A stretch of 64,000 bases of DNA from Lichenostomus cassidix (lineage: Eukaryota; Chordata; Aves; Passeriformes; Meliphagidae), in NCBI GenBank assembly GCA_008360975.2, contig CM039187.1, forward strand, positions 16,261,094-16,325,093, given 5' to 3'. The number at the start of each line of letters is the position of its first letter. Within the stretch, counting starts at the first letter, position 1. Below, piece after piece: positions 1 to 13,600 of the stretch. The notes beneath the pieces were generated by a model. It saw only the letters and a program-made list of their open reading frames with translations, was not told the DNA's origin and ran no database searches. The position numbers and the translations under genes were made by a program.

Positions 1-949
1 CTCCTGTCAAACACTCTCAAGTACTCACTCAGATCATCTTGCTTCCACGCTTCTATCCTTTAAGAAATTCAATGTGTAGGAGACTGCATGGGGACCTATT
101 GCCAGCCAAGAACATTTCAACTGGCTCATCTGACTACAGCCAAAGCATTAAAGGTTGCTGAGAGGAGGATTAATATTTGGCATCTTGCACAGAGCCTGTG
201 CAATCATTTTTGGTGTCATTAGGCATTAACATGTGGCAGAGCAGAAATACTGTTTAAGGGATATTGACCAATTCCCCAGCTGCTCTGCGCTGATTGCTGT
301 GTGTGTGGGCAGGCAGGGGAGGTGAAAAAGGATCTGGAGGACTAGGACTTTGCCAAGAGAAAACAGTCCTGCAAGGCCCTGTTCTGAAGCTTTTCTGTGA
401 AGCTGGGTTGAATGGGATCAAGGGCGGGTTAGTTCAACGCGAAGCAAACTGCTCTGCCCGCAGTCCGTCCCGGCTGAGTGCCTGCCGCGGCTGGCAGTGT
501 CCCGGCGCCACCTCCCGGGGGTCGCAGGTAACCTTGCGCAGAGCCTGCGGCCACCTTTGGTTAAAGCTTTTTTAGTTTTCCTCCTCACAGCACGGATCAG
601 GTTTCAGCCACGGTCAAATGATAAAGGGTCTATGATGTAATGTCCTCATATTTTCCTTCCAGAAGCCCTCACTTTGTCTGTAACTGGAGTGCCAGAAGGA
701 TGGGGGGGGGGGGAATCATTCACCACAAAGGAGGTGAAGTTGAGGCAAGCAATTTTAAAAATATTTTAAAAGAATTTAAGGATATAAAAGTATCAGTGTG
801 TACTCATTCTTTCCACTCAAAGTCAAGGTAGATAGGCTGTTTGTCAAAAAGCAATTTAAACCATTCCACACAGGCATAGCTCTTACTGCACGAGTAAGTT
901 CAGAACACTTCCAAAAACACCCTTCCTAGTAAACAAAAAAAGTTTCACA
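1..949. other. Flank downstream of KIF20B
   Basis: No protein gene was recognised here. The stretch is ordinary AT-rich flank except for the CpG-dense block at 424-556 and a run of 12 G at 702-713. The short open frames at 294-575 and 640-831 show no recognisable domain. Confidence 0.6.
424..556. promoter_or_regulatory. Small CpG-rich patch 3' of KIF20B
   Basis: About 14 CpG dinucleotides fall within roughly 130 bases, while the sequence on both sides has almost none. On the plus strand it contains CGCAG/GTAACC (near 526), a usable splice donor. It could be a small CpG-island promoter or first exon of an unknown rightward or leftward RNA, an intragenic-type regulatory element, or the remnant of a GC-rich mobile element. 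I cannot assign it. Confidence 0.35.
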
Positions 950-1118
950 CACAAACTTTTTTGAACTTCTCAATTTTAATGGAGTCAGAACAACTCTATA
1001 CAGCTATATACAGATTTAGAAGCATGAGTAAATATCTATTGCTTCCTACATACAATGAGCTGGAATAATACAATGGGAACAGGTCCTAGCTAAGAAATAT
1101 AAACAGACTTTCACAAGA
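950..1118 (-). terminator. KIF20B: KIF20B 3' UTR and poly(A) signal
   Basis: After the stop codon the minus strand runs about 165 bases to ATTAAA (975-980), the commonest variant of the poly(A) hexamer. Some 20-30 bases further on it enters GTTTGTGTGTG and a T-rich run (about 930-957), a good GU/U-rich downstream element. No canonical AATAAA was seen between the stop and this point. The 3' UTR would therefore be short, with cleavage near 950-965. This is inferred from motifs only. Confidence 0.6.
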
Positions 1119-4100
1119 TTATTTTGCTCTCCTTGATCGTAACCGTCGCTTGATAATTAGATGATCACTTTCTTTCTCTTTTTGTTCGAGAAGGATCTGA
1201 AAAACATGGGTTAAAAGATGGTTATTCAGCATTTCTTCAGAGACAAATGATATTCACCTTCTAGACCTGTGTGCCCAACAGAACAGTTTTTCCCACAATC
1301 TGCAGAATTTTACCTGAGTCACTCTGGTGAAATTTACCTATTCACTGAGAAGTGAGAAAACAGAAAAAAATTAAGTAAAATAGCAGAAAGAAAAGACCAA
1401 AATGAATGGCTAGGTAGAATCAAGAAATAAGTTATTTTCAAATCTCTTCTGCAACTCAATTAGACCTTCACGTATGTCATTTTCCCTTAACAGTTAATTT
1501 TAAACTAAGATTACAAAAAAACATTACAGTGGGCAAAACAGGAATCTTAATCACTTACTAAAGAACCAGGGATATCCAGAGGACAAGAAATGTCTGTTGA
1601 ATACAGCCTTCTCTTAGCTCGTTTTGGCTTGAGCTCATTTTCTTTGACATTTTCTGGTTCTGCAGACTTGGGAGAGCTTATTGTCTCAATAAGCTTCTTT
1701 GCTAGAAGACAAATTTTACCATAAATACATGTCATGGCTCTGTGAGCCTCAAAATTCAGGAATAAAGCAAGCTTTATTAAAAGAGTTTAAAAATTAAACC
1801 AGTGTAGTCCAAAGTTCCAATATAAAAATTCAGAAGTGGTATTTGACTACCACAGTTTTCTGTAGCTGGAAGCAGTAGCTGCAGCTTCAGATGCAAAAGC
1901 TTAAAGGACACATTTAAGTAGCACATGAAAAATCAATTAGGATTCAGATCCCACTGAGATCTCACTTAGAGACTAAGTTGAACAGGTTTAACTTCTTTGT
2001 GCTGACAGAAGCACAGGTTACAGTCAATTTTCTCTAAATATTTTTATATATTTATCAAACTAATACTAACTCTGTAAAGAGAAGAGTATTTGCACTAGGA
2101 ATAAAAAGAAATATAAGACAAAAGCAATACTGTTATACAAAGAGGGAAACCATACAGGACATGGTAATAAAGTTATAAAACAGAACTCATTTGCTCAAAG
2201 TAAGTATCCAAATTAAGGATGAAATTTTAATTAGTCTGACTTTGGCTTCCACTAATAACAATAATAAATACTGTGCTCATGGAACCAATATGCCAAATGT
2301 AGAATTTTTTTAAAATTTCACAGTTATTATCTAGACTGTATTATGTCAGATAAGATGTACTCTGTAGCAGCATAAGCTTTCAAGTTGGTACAGGAGTTTA
2401 TATTAGCTGTCCAGATTAAATAATGACAGACCTTGTTTTTAACCAACAAATAATAGTGTCTTTTAGAATTAAACACTGGTGATCCCTTGTACCCTCTGCT
2501 AATATTTTTTTTTAAGCACAGTAACCCAGATATCATTCTCACTGTAGGAAAGAATAAAAATATATTCAACAGAGAGTTCTAGCAATTAATCTTCTCAAAG
2601 CTATACCTAAACTTAACAAAATCCATTAATTGCTCTATATTCAGTTTAATTAAGTCTTTCAAATATTTTCATGAGTCACTAGCTTTCAGATTTCATAGAA
2701 TTAACATACATCAAAAAACATTAACAAAGTTTCCACAGAAACAAGGGATTGCTTATAGAACAAGGTAAGATTTGGAGTTTGGATTGAGACCTTGATTTTT
2801 TTAGAGCAGCAGGATAAGTTTCTAAAATTGCCTTTACCTGTAAATACAGTAGCTGTAGCTCCAACATTTTGGGCCTAACAGTTACCATTGCTCGTATGAT
2901 AAATAAGCACACATTCCACACTGCATCTCTCATCCCACCTGGTTTATATTTCACATTTAACCTAAATTTTAGAACCATGTGGTCCACACAACCAAGACAA
3001 TCTTTTCTACTCTTGCTATTCTGCAATGGCCAGAGAATAGGGAATAAGTATTATTTATACTGTACAAACCTTTAGAGTGAATAATAGTAGGAGAACTTTG
3101 GAAAAAATCACCAATTTTCTGTAGTGTCCCATCCTTCTTGGCTGACTTTTTACCTAGAGTACATCCTTGGCTTCTTAAGGGGTATTCTTTTCTAAGAGAC
3201 TGTGCAGTAGACATCTGTACAGAAACACAGGATCATTGTTTAGGCTGAAAATTGACTTAATCTTCAAGTTCAGTTTAATTTTATTTTACTTTGATGTTAT
3301 TTTCAAGCTGACACATTGAGCTTTGCTACTGACACCTCTGCTCATTTTAGTAACAATATCACTACTGCAAGTAATGTACTCATTACAAGAGTATGTCTCA
3401 TTACAAGAATGTCTCATTTTATACCTAGAAGAAAGAAAATTGCCAGAGTTTCACAGAATACATTTAAGAAGTGTGAGTCATATGAAACAGAGGTTTTTTT
3501 ATGAAGGCAGATTCAAAGTTGTAGAATATTTTATCAGACAAGCTGTTCTAATTATAAACAAAAGAATCTGATGGGGCAAAAAAATCTCTCACTTGCCCTC
3601 TGATTGTGCCCAGGTTAGTACTATGGCCTAAAAACATATTTTTATAATTGCCATAAATATAAACTTTAGTTTTACCTCAAAGGCATTGCCTATAACATCA
3701 AATTTTAATAGTATGCTCAAACTAGTCTTTTTAACTATTTAATGTGTAACATTCTTCCCCTTTGGATCACTGCACACTGCAGCTGGAACACTACACATTC
3801 TTGGCAAATAAAAACACTTTGGCTTAGGGAGTTTAGTAAAAAGACAACATAAATGTTGAAGAATCCTTATCTATGTACTTCAGTCGGGTAAGAGATTGCT
3901 GCATAAGAATATTTGCCCCTTTCACAAGTCCATCTTTACAGAAAAGACTAAACTAACTTCAAAAATGGAACAAAATCAAACCATTTTTTTGTTGCTTGTA
4001 GAAGGTGAATCAGCCATTGCAGGTTTTGCATTTCTCTTGTTCTCACTTTTCACAAAATCCTAAGAAAACCAGTAGAAATTATAACTGATATTAATGATTG

Positions 4101-4644
4101 CCTAAAACAAAAGAAACAATTGTATCGAAGTGATCTGTAATCCCACAAACCAGAACTGGAAACAGGAACAAATAGCATTATTTGGGAGAGAGAAATGTAA
4201 AAGGCAAAGAGAAGGTGCAAGTTAGGGACAATGGGCCAGTGACTGCATCAGTTGAAGTCTATGACCTTATTCAATACAGGCCAGAGATCCACCACTTGTG
4301 GGGCACAGGGTTTAAATAATACCCTATGTATATCCCTGGGATCTCAGCAGAAAAATCAGAAGTTAAGAGTTTTCATAAATGATCAGAGTAATGCTTTGAA
4401 AAGCCGCACAACGGATTTTGTCAGTTGGTCTAGTTCACACCTCATTCATCTCTACACTCTTCCTTTTCCTTCTCAGCTTGAGCATTTTGACTGTAACTGG
4501 TGAGGTGCTGCCCTGGTGCTTCACCTCCATCTTATTGGGCTGCAGAGGTGTGAACTGGATTTCCATCTCTGGTTTTGGGAACCGACTAGTTTTTCCATCC
4601 TCTGTGGACACTTCAGTAGAGTCAAGGACAATTTCAGAATGGTC
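1119..4644 (-). CDS. KIF20B: KIF20B C-terminal tail exons (residues 1609-1823)
   Basis: Five exons (4644-4441, 4059-3982, 3214-3070, 1701-1559, 1196-1119) encode the basic tail. The first contains [16 protein letters not shown]; its Thr-Pro at residue 1640 aligns with the human Thr-Pro site reported to be phosphorylated in mitosis and bound by Pin1. Basic clusters that could act as nuclear localisation signals are RRKRK (1666-1670), KPKRAKRR (1775-1782) and [10 protein letters not shown] at the very end. [14 protein letters not shown] (3214-3070) matches a conserved human tail motif. Donors at 3,981 (GTTTGA) and 3,069 (GTTTGT) are weak. Stop codon TAA is at 1121-1119. Confidence 0.92.
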
Positions 4645-7600
4645 CTACAAGTATATGGAAATTGTAAGAAAACAAGTGTTAAAGTAATTATGAGTTAATA
4701 CTACTACATAATATGTATTATGTCCCCACCCCCAGTGGACTATAAAGTAGGTATTCCATTTTCAGGCTGTTAGCTTTCAGAACACTTACAACAGAAGAGA
4801 TCTCCTTCAACTACAGCAGAGTTTAACCCTTATTATCTAAAAAGTTTTTTTTAAAGTTTTAGACTTATTTGTATCTATGATCACAGAACTTTCCTTGCTG
4901 AACTCACCCAGAGACTTTGAGTCATTTTTCCTAAGGGGCAGACACCCTTAAGTGATTGCCTCCATCTCTTAACTCTGCTGCTTCTTAGGAACTAGGCAGT
5001 AATAGCAGCTTTTGTGAGAAAGGTACAATATTTCTCTAGCTTATCTTTAGGGACATCTCTCCCTCTTCTACTCTAAAAAAATTCCAGAGTAGCTGCTGTT
5101 CCTCCTTACATTGGTTCACCCTAAAGAGTACCTCCTTCCTCTTGAAAACAAAAATGATAAAAGCTCATGGAAAGCCAAAAGGTAGTTCTCCAACAGGCTC
5201 TGCTGGCATTCTGAGAGGGAATCCCACTCAGAATCTCAGCAGCACTAAATGGAGCAGATCAATAAAGTTAACCAGGAATGGTTAGTGTCAGTTAAAGCTA
5301 CACAAAGAATGCCTATGGTAGAAGAAAGCAAATCTCAATCTCCCCTGCTTTGGTCACCCACTGAAAAGGGTTTATATTTTTTTCCCAGATGGCTAATCTA
5401 ATAATCAGCCACTTCATGCATACTTCAAATATTGTTTTGGTTTGGTTTTAAGTAGGATGCAAGATACTGTTTTGATATTATCAGCCCCCATACGTACTGG
5501 TTAATTACAGATTCATCTCAATACACAATAGGCAACATGAAAGTTGAGTTGAAATCCCCTCAACACTGACATAATGAAACTGAGATGACACTACAAATAC
5601 CACATCTCCAAGTCTCTACAACCTGGATTAGTTAACTAGTTTTTGCCTTAGGTGTAACAGTTCTATAATGTATAGAGAGGTAATATTTGATTAACTAAAG
5701 TACTTATTTTCTGAGAGAGAGTGTGAAAAAATGAATAAGAACTCGGAACTGAAGATACAGGTAGAGTATAAGAAGTTTCGGAAAATTCCCAGAACTATAT
5801 ACAGAAATATACACTGAAAAAAACAAAAGAATTACTAACATATCATTAGTACATAAACAAACATACCTCTTTGTTTACAGACTGATCAATTTTATCTTGT
5901 CCTTCTTCAGGTAAAGGTACTTCTGCCAAAGACTGAAGATTTTCATTGTTTATTTGCTGTTTCATTTCCTTCATAAAGTCATCTTTCTCTGCCAGCTGTT
6001 TCATTTGATCTTGTATGTCAGTTTCCTTATCCTAATAAACATAGCAAAAATTGTCACAAATTTCAGGACTGTCAAAAGAAAGTAATATATATCACAAGCA
6101 TCATCATGATAACTTGGTCATGTCAGTTTCATAACTGCAGGCTAAATCAGCTATGTATCCAATACAAAACCAAAAATTTAATGCCCCTATGTAAAGTGAA
6201 GAAAGGTCTAATAAGAGTCTAAGGAAAGGTAATGCAAAACTTTTTATTTTACTATACTCTGGAATTCTAAGTTCACCTCCCATTACTCATGAAGTTCTTG
6301 GTGCTGTGAAAAAGACAACAAATGGGAGAGTTGTTTCAGATATCTAATCCAAATTCAGAATCAGAGTGTTTATTTGAACTACTAAATATTTTCAAACTCC
6401 AGTTACTATTACAAATTGAGTTTCAAACAAATGTAAAACTTTTCTTTTTAAATTAGCTGTAGGTGGTTTCAATATGACAGTGTTTAAGAGAAAAAAAATA
6501 GAGGCAGAATGCAAAGACCAACTATAGTGTTTCACAGAATTAATGGATAACAAAAAACCCAAAAGAAAATCACACAGAAAGAAGAAAGAGAGAATTGACC
6601 TTTTCTGAAGCCAGTAGTACAGCCTGTTTCAGCTCTTCTATTTCTTTATCTTTTTGTATGGTGCTAGAAGCCAAAGTCTTGAGCTGTACTTCCAAAGCTT
6701 CTACTAGTTCATCCCTTTCTTCCCGCCACTTTTGAAGATTGCTGTCCTTCTCTGCCAGCTGTGCAGCAAGTCTTTCCTAAATATTAAAAAGGTAGGTTAG
6801 AATAGAACACCACTTCTACACAGAATCTGACCCCTTCTGCTAGTTTTGTAGTGCTAGTACTCTTTTATAGCTTCAGTAAATTTAAGAACCATGTCGATAT
6901 TAGAAAGCTCACACAGAACTAGTTTCAGTACAAATATGCAAAAGTAAGCAGTGTTTCAATCAGAAAATCCGATTTTCTTTCAAAATTTTCTTTTCGAGAA
7001 CCACCACTCCTGTTTGCTCACTTGAAGATTTTGTTAATAACAATTCTCAGGCAAGAAAAGTCACAGATAAAGTAAAAGTAGTTGTAAGCTCCTAACATCC
7101 TCCCGTAGTAATTGGTCCACAAAGTTATTGCTAACTACTTCTAGATGCAAACGGTTTTAGATTGTACAGGTTCATATAATAATTTCATCTGATTAAAAAA
7201 TTACAACCTTGATTGGAGTCTAGTCAACAAGTAACGTGTCTCAGTTAATAACTATCAGTCTCCCCCCAATGCTAGCACATACTACCAAAGCATATTTCTA
7301 CTCTGTATCTCAAAAATGCTTTTTCCATCAGCTTCTTGCTTTTCCTCTTCCTTCTAAAGTCTCACAGGTTTTTTTAAGGAAAATCTTATTTTCCAAAGTA
7401 AGTTTTCTAGGCTTCACTAAGGAGTAATTCATTTAAGTGTAGGTTATTTATTGGTGTTTTACACACAATATGAAATTTGAAGACTTCTTAGTGAGGTGAT
7501 AGTGATAGGACAGGAAGGAACAGGCATCTTAGCTTCCATTATCTATAGTATTCTATTCTTCCCTTTACATACTGAGAACATCTAATCTAGCCTTTGTCAT

Positions 7601-10600
7601 GAGAGAAAGTAAGGGGACTGACAAAGGCCAGCTACTCTCAAGTGCCTACACTGTTCAATATTTGACGTGATTTACTCTGTACTAAAGACACTACAGCACT
7701 CTGCTGAGACATAAAGTCACTTACAATTTCTGCTTGTTGCTTTACGTGATGTTCTCTATCCTCCACAAACTTCCTCATTTCCCTGTTGCGATGGTTCTCG
7801 GCTTCTTTTACTTGATTTATGAGTCCCATTTTTTCCTCAAGCCACCTTTTTCTATCAGTTTGATACTTTGCCTCATTCTCCTATTTTGATGAAACCAGAA
7901 ATAAAAACCATAAGTAAAAAGACTTAAAATTCGGAATACCATTGAATGGATTAATTTCAAAAACATAAAAGAAATACTAGCACAGTTTTACCCTAGCATA
8001 CTCCCAGGTATAAGTATTATACTCTCATTTGTTCTTCTCTATTGAAAAAAAAAAAAAAAATTCAGCACTTCTTATTAAGACTGGCACATCTTCATGGAAT
8101 AGAGTTTCTTCCCTCAAAACATTCTGGGTAAATCACAGACACTATAAAAATTACACCAAAAGTAATGGTAAAGAGACACTTGTACCTCACAAATCCCCAA
8201 TCTTTTATGCTGCCTTAAAGGACATGTTAGAAAACTAACTTCTGCTTCAAGACTGAAAGGGAAACAATGCAGTACAGTTTGAAGGGTAGGCAGAGATAGC
8301 GTGTGTACCTAAGACTGTCACTTCAATCCACAGCAATTTTGTCTCCTTTTCTATCACAACCCAACCTCTTGTCAGACATTCTACTACATAAGACAGGAAG
8401 CACTTGTAAAGTTGCTTAGAAAATAAGTCTGCTTTCTAATCCAAGGAGTGTTAAAGGTAAGTCCTCAGCCTTACAGGTCATGCAGCAAGCACAAGATCTT
8501 GAGAGTGTCTGATTTAACAACTGACAGGAAAGATCTCTGGAACTGATATCAGGAGTTGGATTAAGACAACTGTGAGAGGAGATCAGCACTGTGGATGGCA
8601 GTAGAATAATGTAGGGCAGGATGTAGTCCAATATGGGGCATCAGTGACACTGTCTGAAAAAGATGCTTCAGAGGAAGTTTCCTTTACCAGTGTAATACTT
8701 TGCCATATCATGCCCTAGGCTCTTGAAGACAGGGACACACACATTTTACTCCTAAATGGAAGGTATGGCCTTAGATTTGAGTTATATCATTAGGTTTTAC
8801 CTTCAGTTCTTTTTGCAGCTTTATTAATTCCTCATTTTCATTTATGGTTTTCTCCTCATTTTTGCTCATCTTTTGCTGCCAATCACTACTGCTCTGGTTA
8901 TTCAGCTCTCTATATTTCTGCTTCCATGTTTCCAGTTCTAGTCAGAACACAAAATGAGTTCACATAGTGTGTAATTTTAAACACATAATTGAACATGTTC
9001 ACATCCTTCTACTAAAGTTGCTTGGGTTTATCACCTATGATTACAGACAACAGAAGCCTTTTATGAAATTGCTATTTGTTATGTAAAAGTTATCCCTAAA
9101 TAACAATTGACAAGTAAAACCAGAAATGTAAAGCTGCTATCACAATACACATTCACAACAATTTTGCTTCCCTGCTCCCTTTCCATGGAGAGATTACCCA
9201 AAACTAATCTGTTGGTCTCTTCTAATTTGGCTTCAAGCACTTGATCTTGTTCAATCTGAGTCTGCTCTTGTTCTTCTAATGTCATCCGCATATCTTCAAT
9301 TATTTTTTCCTTTGCACACAGATCTGAAAAATTGAAAATTTACAGATGAGCCTCCTAGTTGCCACCATTCTCTCCCAAAGTGCCTTAACTACAAGGCATT
9401 TCCCCATTTTCTGGGATCTAAAGCTCTATAAGAGATAAATAGAGCATCTCTTCTGAACTATCCACAGCCCAAATTTCAAAGTGATTCTACTCTCATCAGC
9501 TTAGTTCAGATGTGTGTTTTGGTGTTAAATGTCAGACTCTGGCTTGTATAGCTGTGAGAAACTAACCACTGTTCAACTGCTAAATGTTTATCAAATCTGC
9601 AGAAAATTTGTGCTAGCATGCACAATATTGTGCTGGTTCATGATTTTGTTAAAATGGACAAACTAAAATAGCAAGTAAATCCCAATATTTAACTTAGTAA
9701 GTTAACAGTAATACTTTCTCCAAGGCTTATGTTTCTTAATCTGAGACTGTTTCTTTGCTTACAAATATATCTAATAACAATTCAATAAAAATTAGTTTCT
9801 GACTGAGATTTTAATGTCCAGGTTAGAGTGCCTCTATATTCCAAAACAGAAACATGCAAGACTCTCCAAATTTGTAAATGACATGGTCACTCATTATGTT
9901 GACACACTGCACACACACAAGAGAATTGAAACTATAATGGCTCTTTCTAACCTTTATGTGTTTTCTCATACTGTTTGGAAATTTCTTCCAGCTTTTCCTT
10001 ATTCAACTGCTCCTAAATATCACATTGAAAGCAAATTAAAGAAATTAAGACATGTTGAAAGAAACAAATACATATACTAGAAATTAATAGCTTTTCATTC
10101 TGAATCTAATAATGAATAGAGTATTTAAGACAAACAGTTGCAATAAATAAACTCTTCATATAGTATAAAGTAGCATTCCAACTGTTTATAAAAGGAGACA
10201 TTACTACCAACATATCCAGGTGTCACTAATGAGAAACTCTGCAGGTATTAAGTATGTATTTACTAGACAGACTGTCAAATTGTTTTAAATAATGTCCTGC
10301 ATGAGAATTTCTTTAAACATTTTTCATTCATCTGTTAAAACTAATTTCAGCTGGCTACTCTTATTTTTACCACAGCTTCTGTAAGCTTTCTCCAGCTGCT
10401 TGAAAAACTTGCCTCATTAGTAGATCAGTTAAAACAATTAAGAGCAAGTAAAATTTTAGAAAACAAAATACCTTCTTAAGTTGCAGGATTGTACGCTGTT
10501 TGAACTCTAATTCTTCACTAAACTGGTTTTTAATTTTCTCAAGTTCATTAACTTGTTTCCTCAGGGATTTCTCCTGAGTTTGCATTGTACACACCTGCAG

Positions 10601-13600
10601 TAGGACAGCAAGCAAAACTTATATTTGGCTACAAGCTTACAAGCAAAACTTACATTTGGTTTACAATCTCTGTAAATTAGCTAGATAACCAACTACTTAA
10701 CTTCGAGCAAATTTTTGTAAGCATCTTCACTAAATTTCAGGGACTGGTAGAGCACAACTGAAAATACTCCAAATGTATCACTGGAAATAGCCTTATTAAG
10801 AACCTCTTAACATTCATAGATGGAGATTTGTGAAAACAGGTTTTAATAACAGAAACCCAAACTTGCAGAAGAAACATTTTGCCTACGGTTACCAACCTCT
10901 TTTTGTACTTGCTGAATTTGTTTCTTGGCATCAGAAAATTTCTCTTTCAAATCTGTGTATTCTTCTTCTTTCCTCTGCAAATCTTTTTTCAAACTTTGTA
11001 CAAGGGCAGAGCTCTCAGAAAGATCTTTACGTAGCCTTGGATTAGAAATAAGGAGACATAAATAACATTAGTTTTACATATTAAGTCAGGCTCTTTGCTG
11101 GTTTTGTTTGCAAAGAGAATCTCAGCTCTATCAGATCAATGACAAGCTTCATAATCTTACATTTGGATTTCAATTTCTTATTATATGAACCTGAAGTAAC
11201 AAACTGCTCAGATTCACTTCTGAACACTGAATTTTTAAAAAATATTATCTTTTTAAGCACAATAGAGCAAACGTTTTTATCATTAGGTGACTTTACAAAT
11301 TAGAAAAACCCAAAATTAATATCAAGTAAATTTAAAGTTGATAACTACATCCCGGGTCTTGTAAGAATCAAGATAATAAAAAGAAAAATAGAAAAAAACC
11401 AATAATATTTATGTAAGTCATGCCATCACAAGTTCTCCAAAGTAAACAATAAGTTTGATGGGTTTATTTTTGCATTACCATATTTATTACAACAAGTTTC
11501 CAGTAAGACATCTTGGACTTTTACTTTTAAACTAACTAAAGGAAGACTTTTTAGACCCTATAACTGACAATCCAAGGCTTCACAAAAGGAAGTCTTCAAA
11601 GCTTCACCAGCACAGGGTTGGGGATCATCAGACATTCATGCTAAATTGTACTTTGGAGTACGTGCAGTACCCACAGCTATGGCACTAAGCAAACCATAAT
11701 CAGGAGAAAGGCTACACAGCATTTTAAAAGCTATTTTTACATAATTGCTATTTCCTTACCATATAGCAAATATAATCTCTCAGATAAATATAATCTCCTA
11801 ATTCTTACAGATTTAAAAAGTAGAGGGTTCTGGGGAAGGTTCTACCCTCTACACCCATCATTCCTCCAAGTCTTCGAGTAGACTGTGTTCACCTAGAATA
11901 GCTATTACCAAAATGGTCTGTCTGCTTCTCGGGCTTTTGCTCCCCTCCCCTTTCTTCCTTTCCTTTTACCATTCAGTCCTTTCCAAAAAAATGTATCCTG
12001 CTTTTATACAAGTTACAGGATATAACATTAAACTATGTAATTTCTTTCAGAAAGGGTCTGCAACAAAACTATTACAAATCCCCAAATAATTAATTTCACT
12101 GTATGCTCCTGTTTTCCTGCACAATAATTCTACATGATTTAGATGTGTATTTTTGAAAGAATATACAAACAGGTGAGGAAAACATAGCCAGCAGAATATA
12201 CAAATATAAAATTCAAGTAGTGTATTGAAACTTTGCAAAGAAGCCATTTGGCTAATCAAGTTTATAAACATGCAAATCTGTTATATCAAAAACTGATGTT
12301 GGCATAAGGGAGTTTTAACTTAATTCTATTCTCAAAGGATTAGGCGTAATCTCATTATTTACTTACAGTTCTATACACTGTGTTTGCTCATACTCCTTTT
12401 TCTCCCTTTCCTGAAGAACGTGTTTCGTGGTCTCCAAACTGCTCATCAACTGCACAACCTCATCTTTCAGATTTGCTTCTCGATCATTGAGTTCTTTCAG
12501 TTTTCTGTCCAAACTGGTACATTTCTCTTTCAGAGCTACTGTATTGCTTTCTAGATTTAAAATAGTAGATTCTTTTTCTTTTAGTTCTTTTTCTAACTCT
12601 TTCAAGCTGTCATCTTTAGTCCTAAAAGCCTCCAACATGCATTCAAGATCTCTTATTTTTCCCTCATAGCTCGTAACTTGGTCCTGAAACTGTGCAATTA
12701 CTCTCTGATCTTCTGCAGCCTGTTTTTCAAAATCCTGGGTTTTCTTCTGGATTTGCTCTTGTAACTGATTCACAAGGTCTTTCTCCTTTACAGACTGATG
12801 ATATTGATTTGCAATCTCATTTAATTGTATTTTTAGTTGATCATTGCAATTCTCACTATCATGAAGTCTCTTCTCTAAGTCTTCAACTTGTTGAAGTAGT
12901 TGTTGAATCTGATCACTTTTTTGTGAAGAAGCCTTAATCATAATTTTGCATTCTTCCCAAATGCTTTCAATACTGCGGTGAAAGGAGCTCTCCTGTCTCA
13001 GATCTGCTGTAGAAGCAGTTTGGAACTGCATGCATAGAGGACTCATTTGAATTGTCTCTGGTTCATCTTTTTGAGGGTCTAAGGAATCCTTTACATTAAC
13101 TAAATCTACATCCACAGCATAAGACTCTGAGTGACATTTACAAAATTCATCTACCTGGGACTGTGTTGTTTTAATTTGTGACACTTCGTCAATTATATTT
13201 TGTTTAGCACCTGTTACTTTGTTATTTAGCTGAATAATCTTTTCCTCTTGTTCCCTATTTATAGTTTTCTGTTTGTCCAATTCAGAAAGAGTCTCCTGAT
13301 ATTCAGCTCGACATTGCTGAAGTTCTCCACTTAAGGCAGAAGCCTTTTCTTCAGAAGCAGAGAGCTTGAGATGCAAGCTTGCTATCTGCTGATTTAACTC
13401 TTCTTTTTCTTTTTTTTCTCTTTCGCATTGTTGTTCAAGTGCAGCTATCTGACCCTCCAAGGTTTCAGTTCTTTCCTTCAGTGCTACTATTTCCATGTAT
13501 GTCTCAGAATTACTTGTTCTCTTTAGATCAAGAGAGTAGTTTTCCCAACTCTCTCTTTTATCTCCTAAAAATAAAACCAAAACAATATCAAGAACAAATA

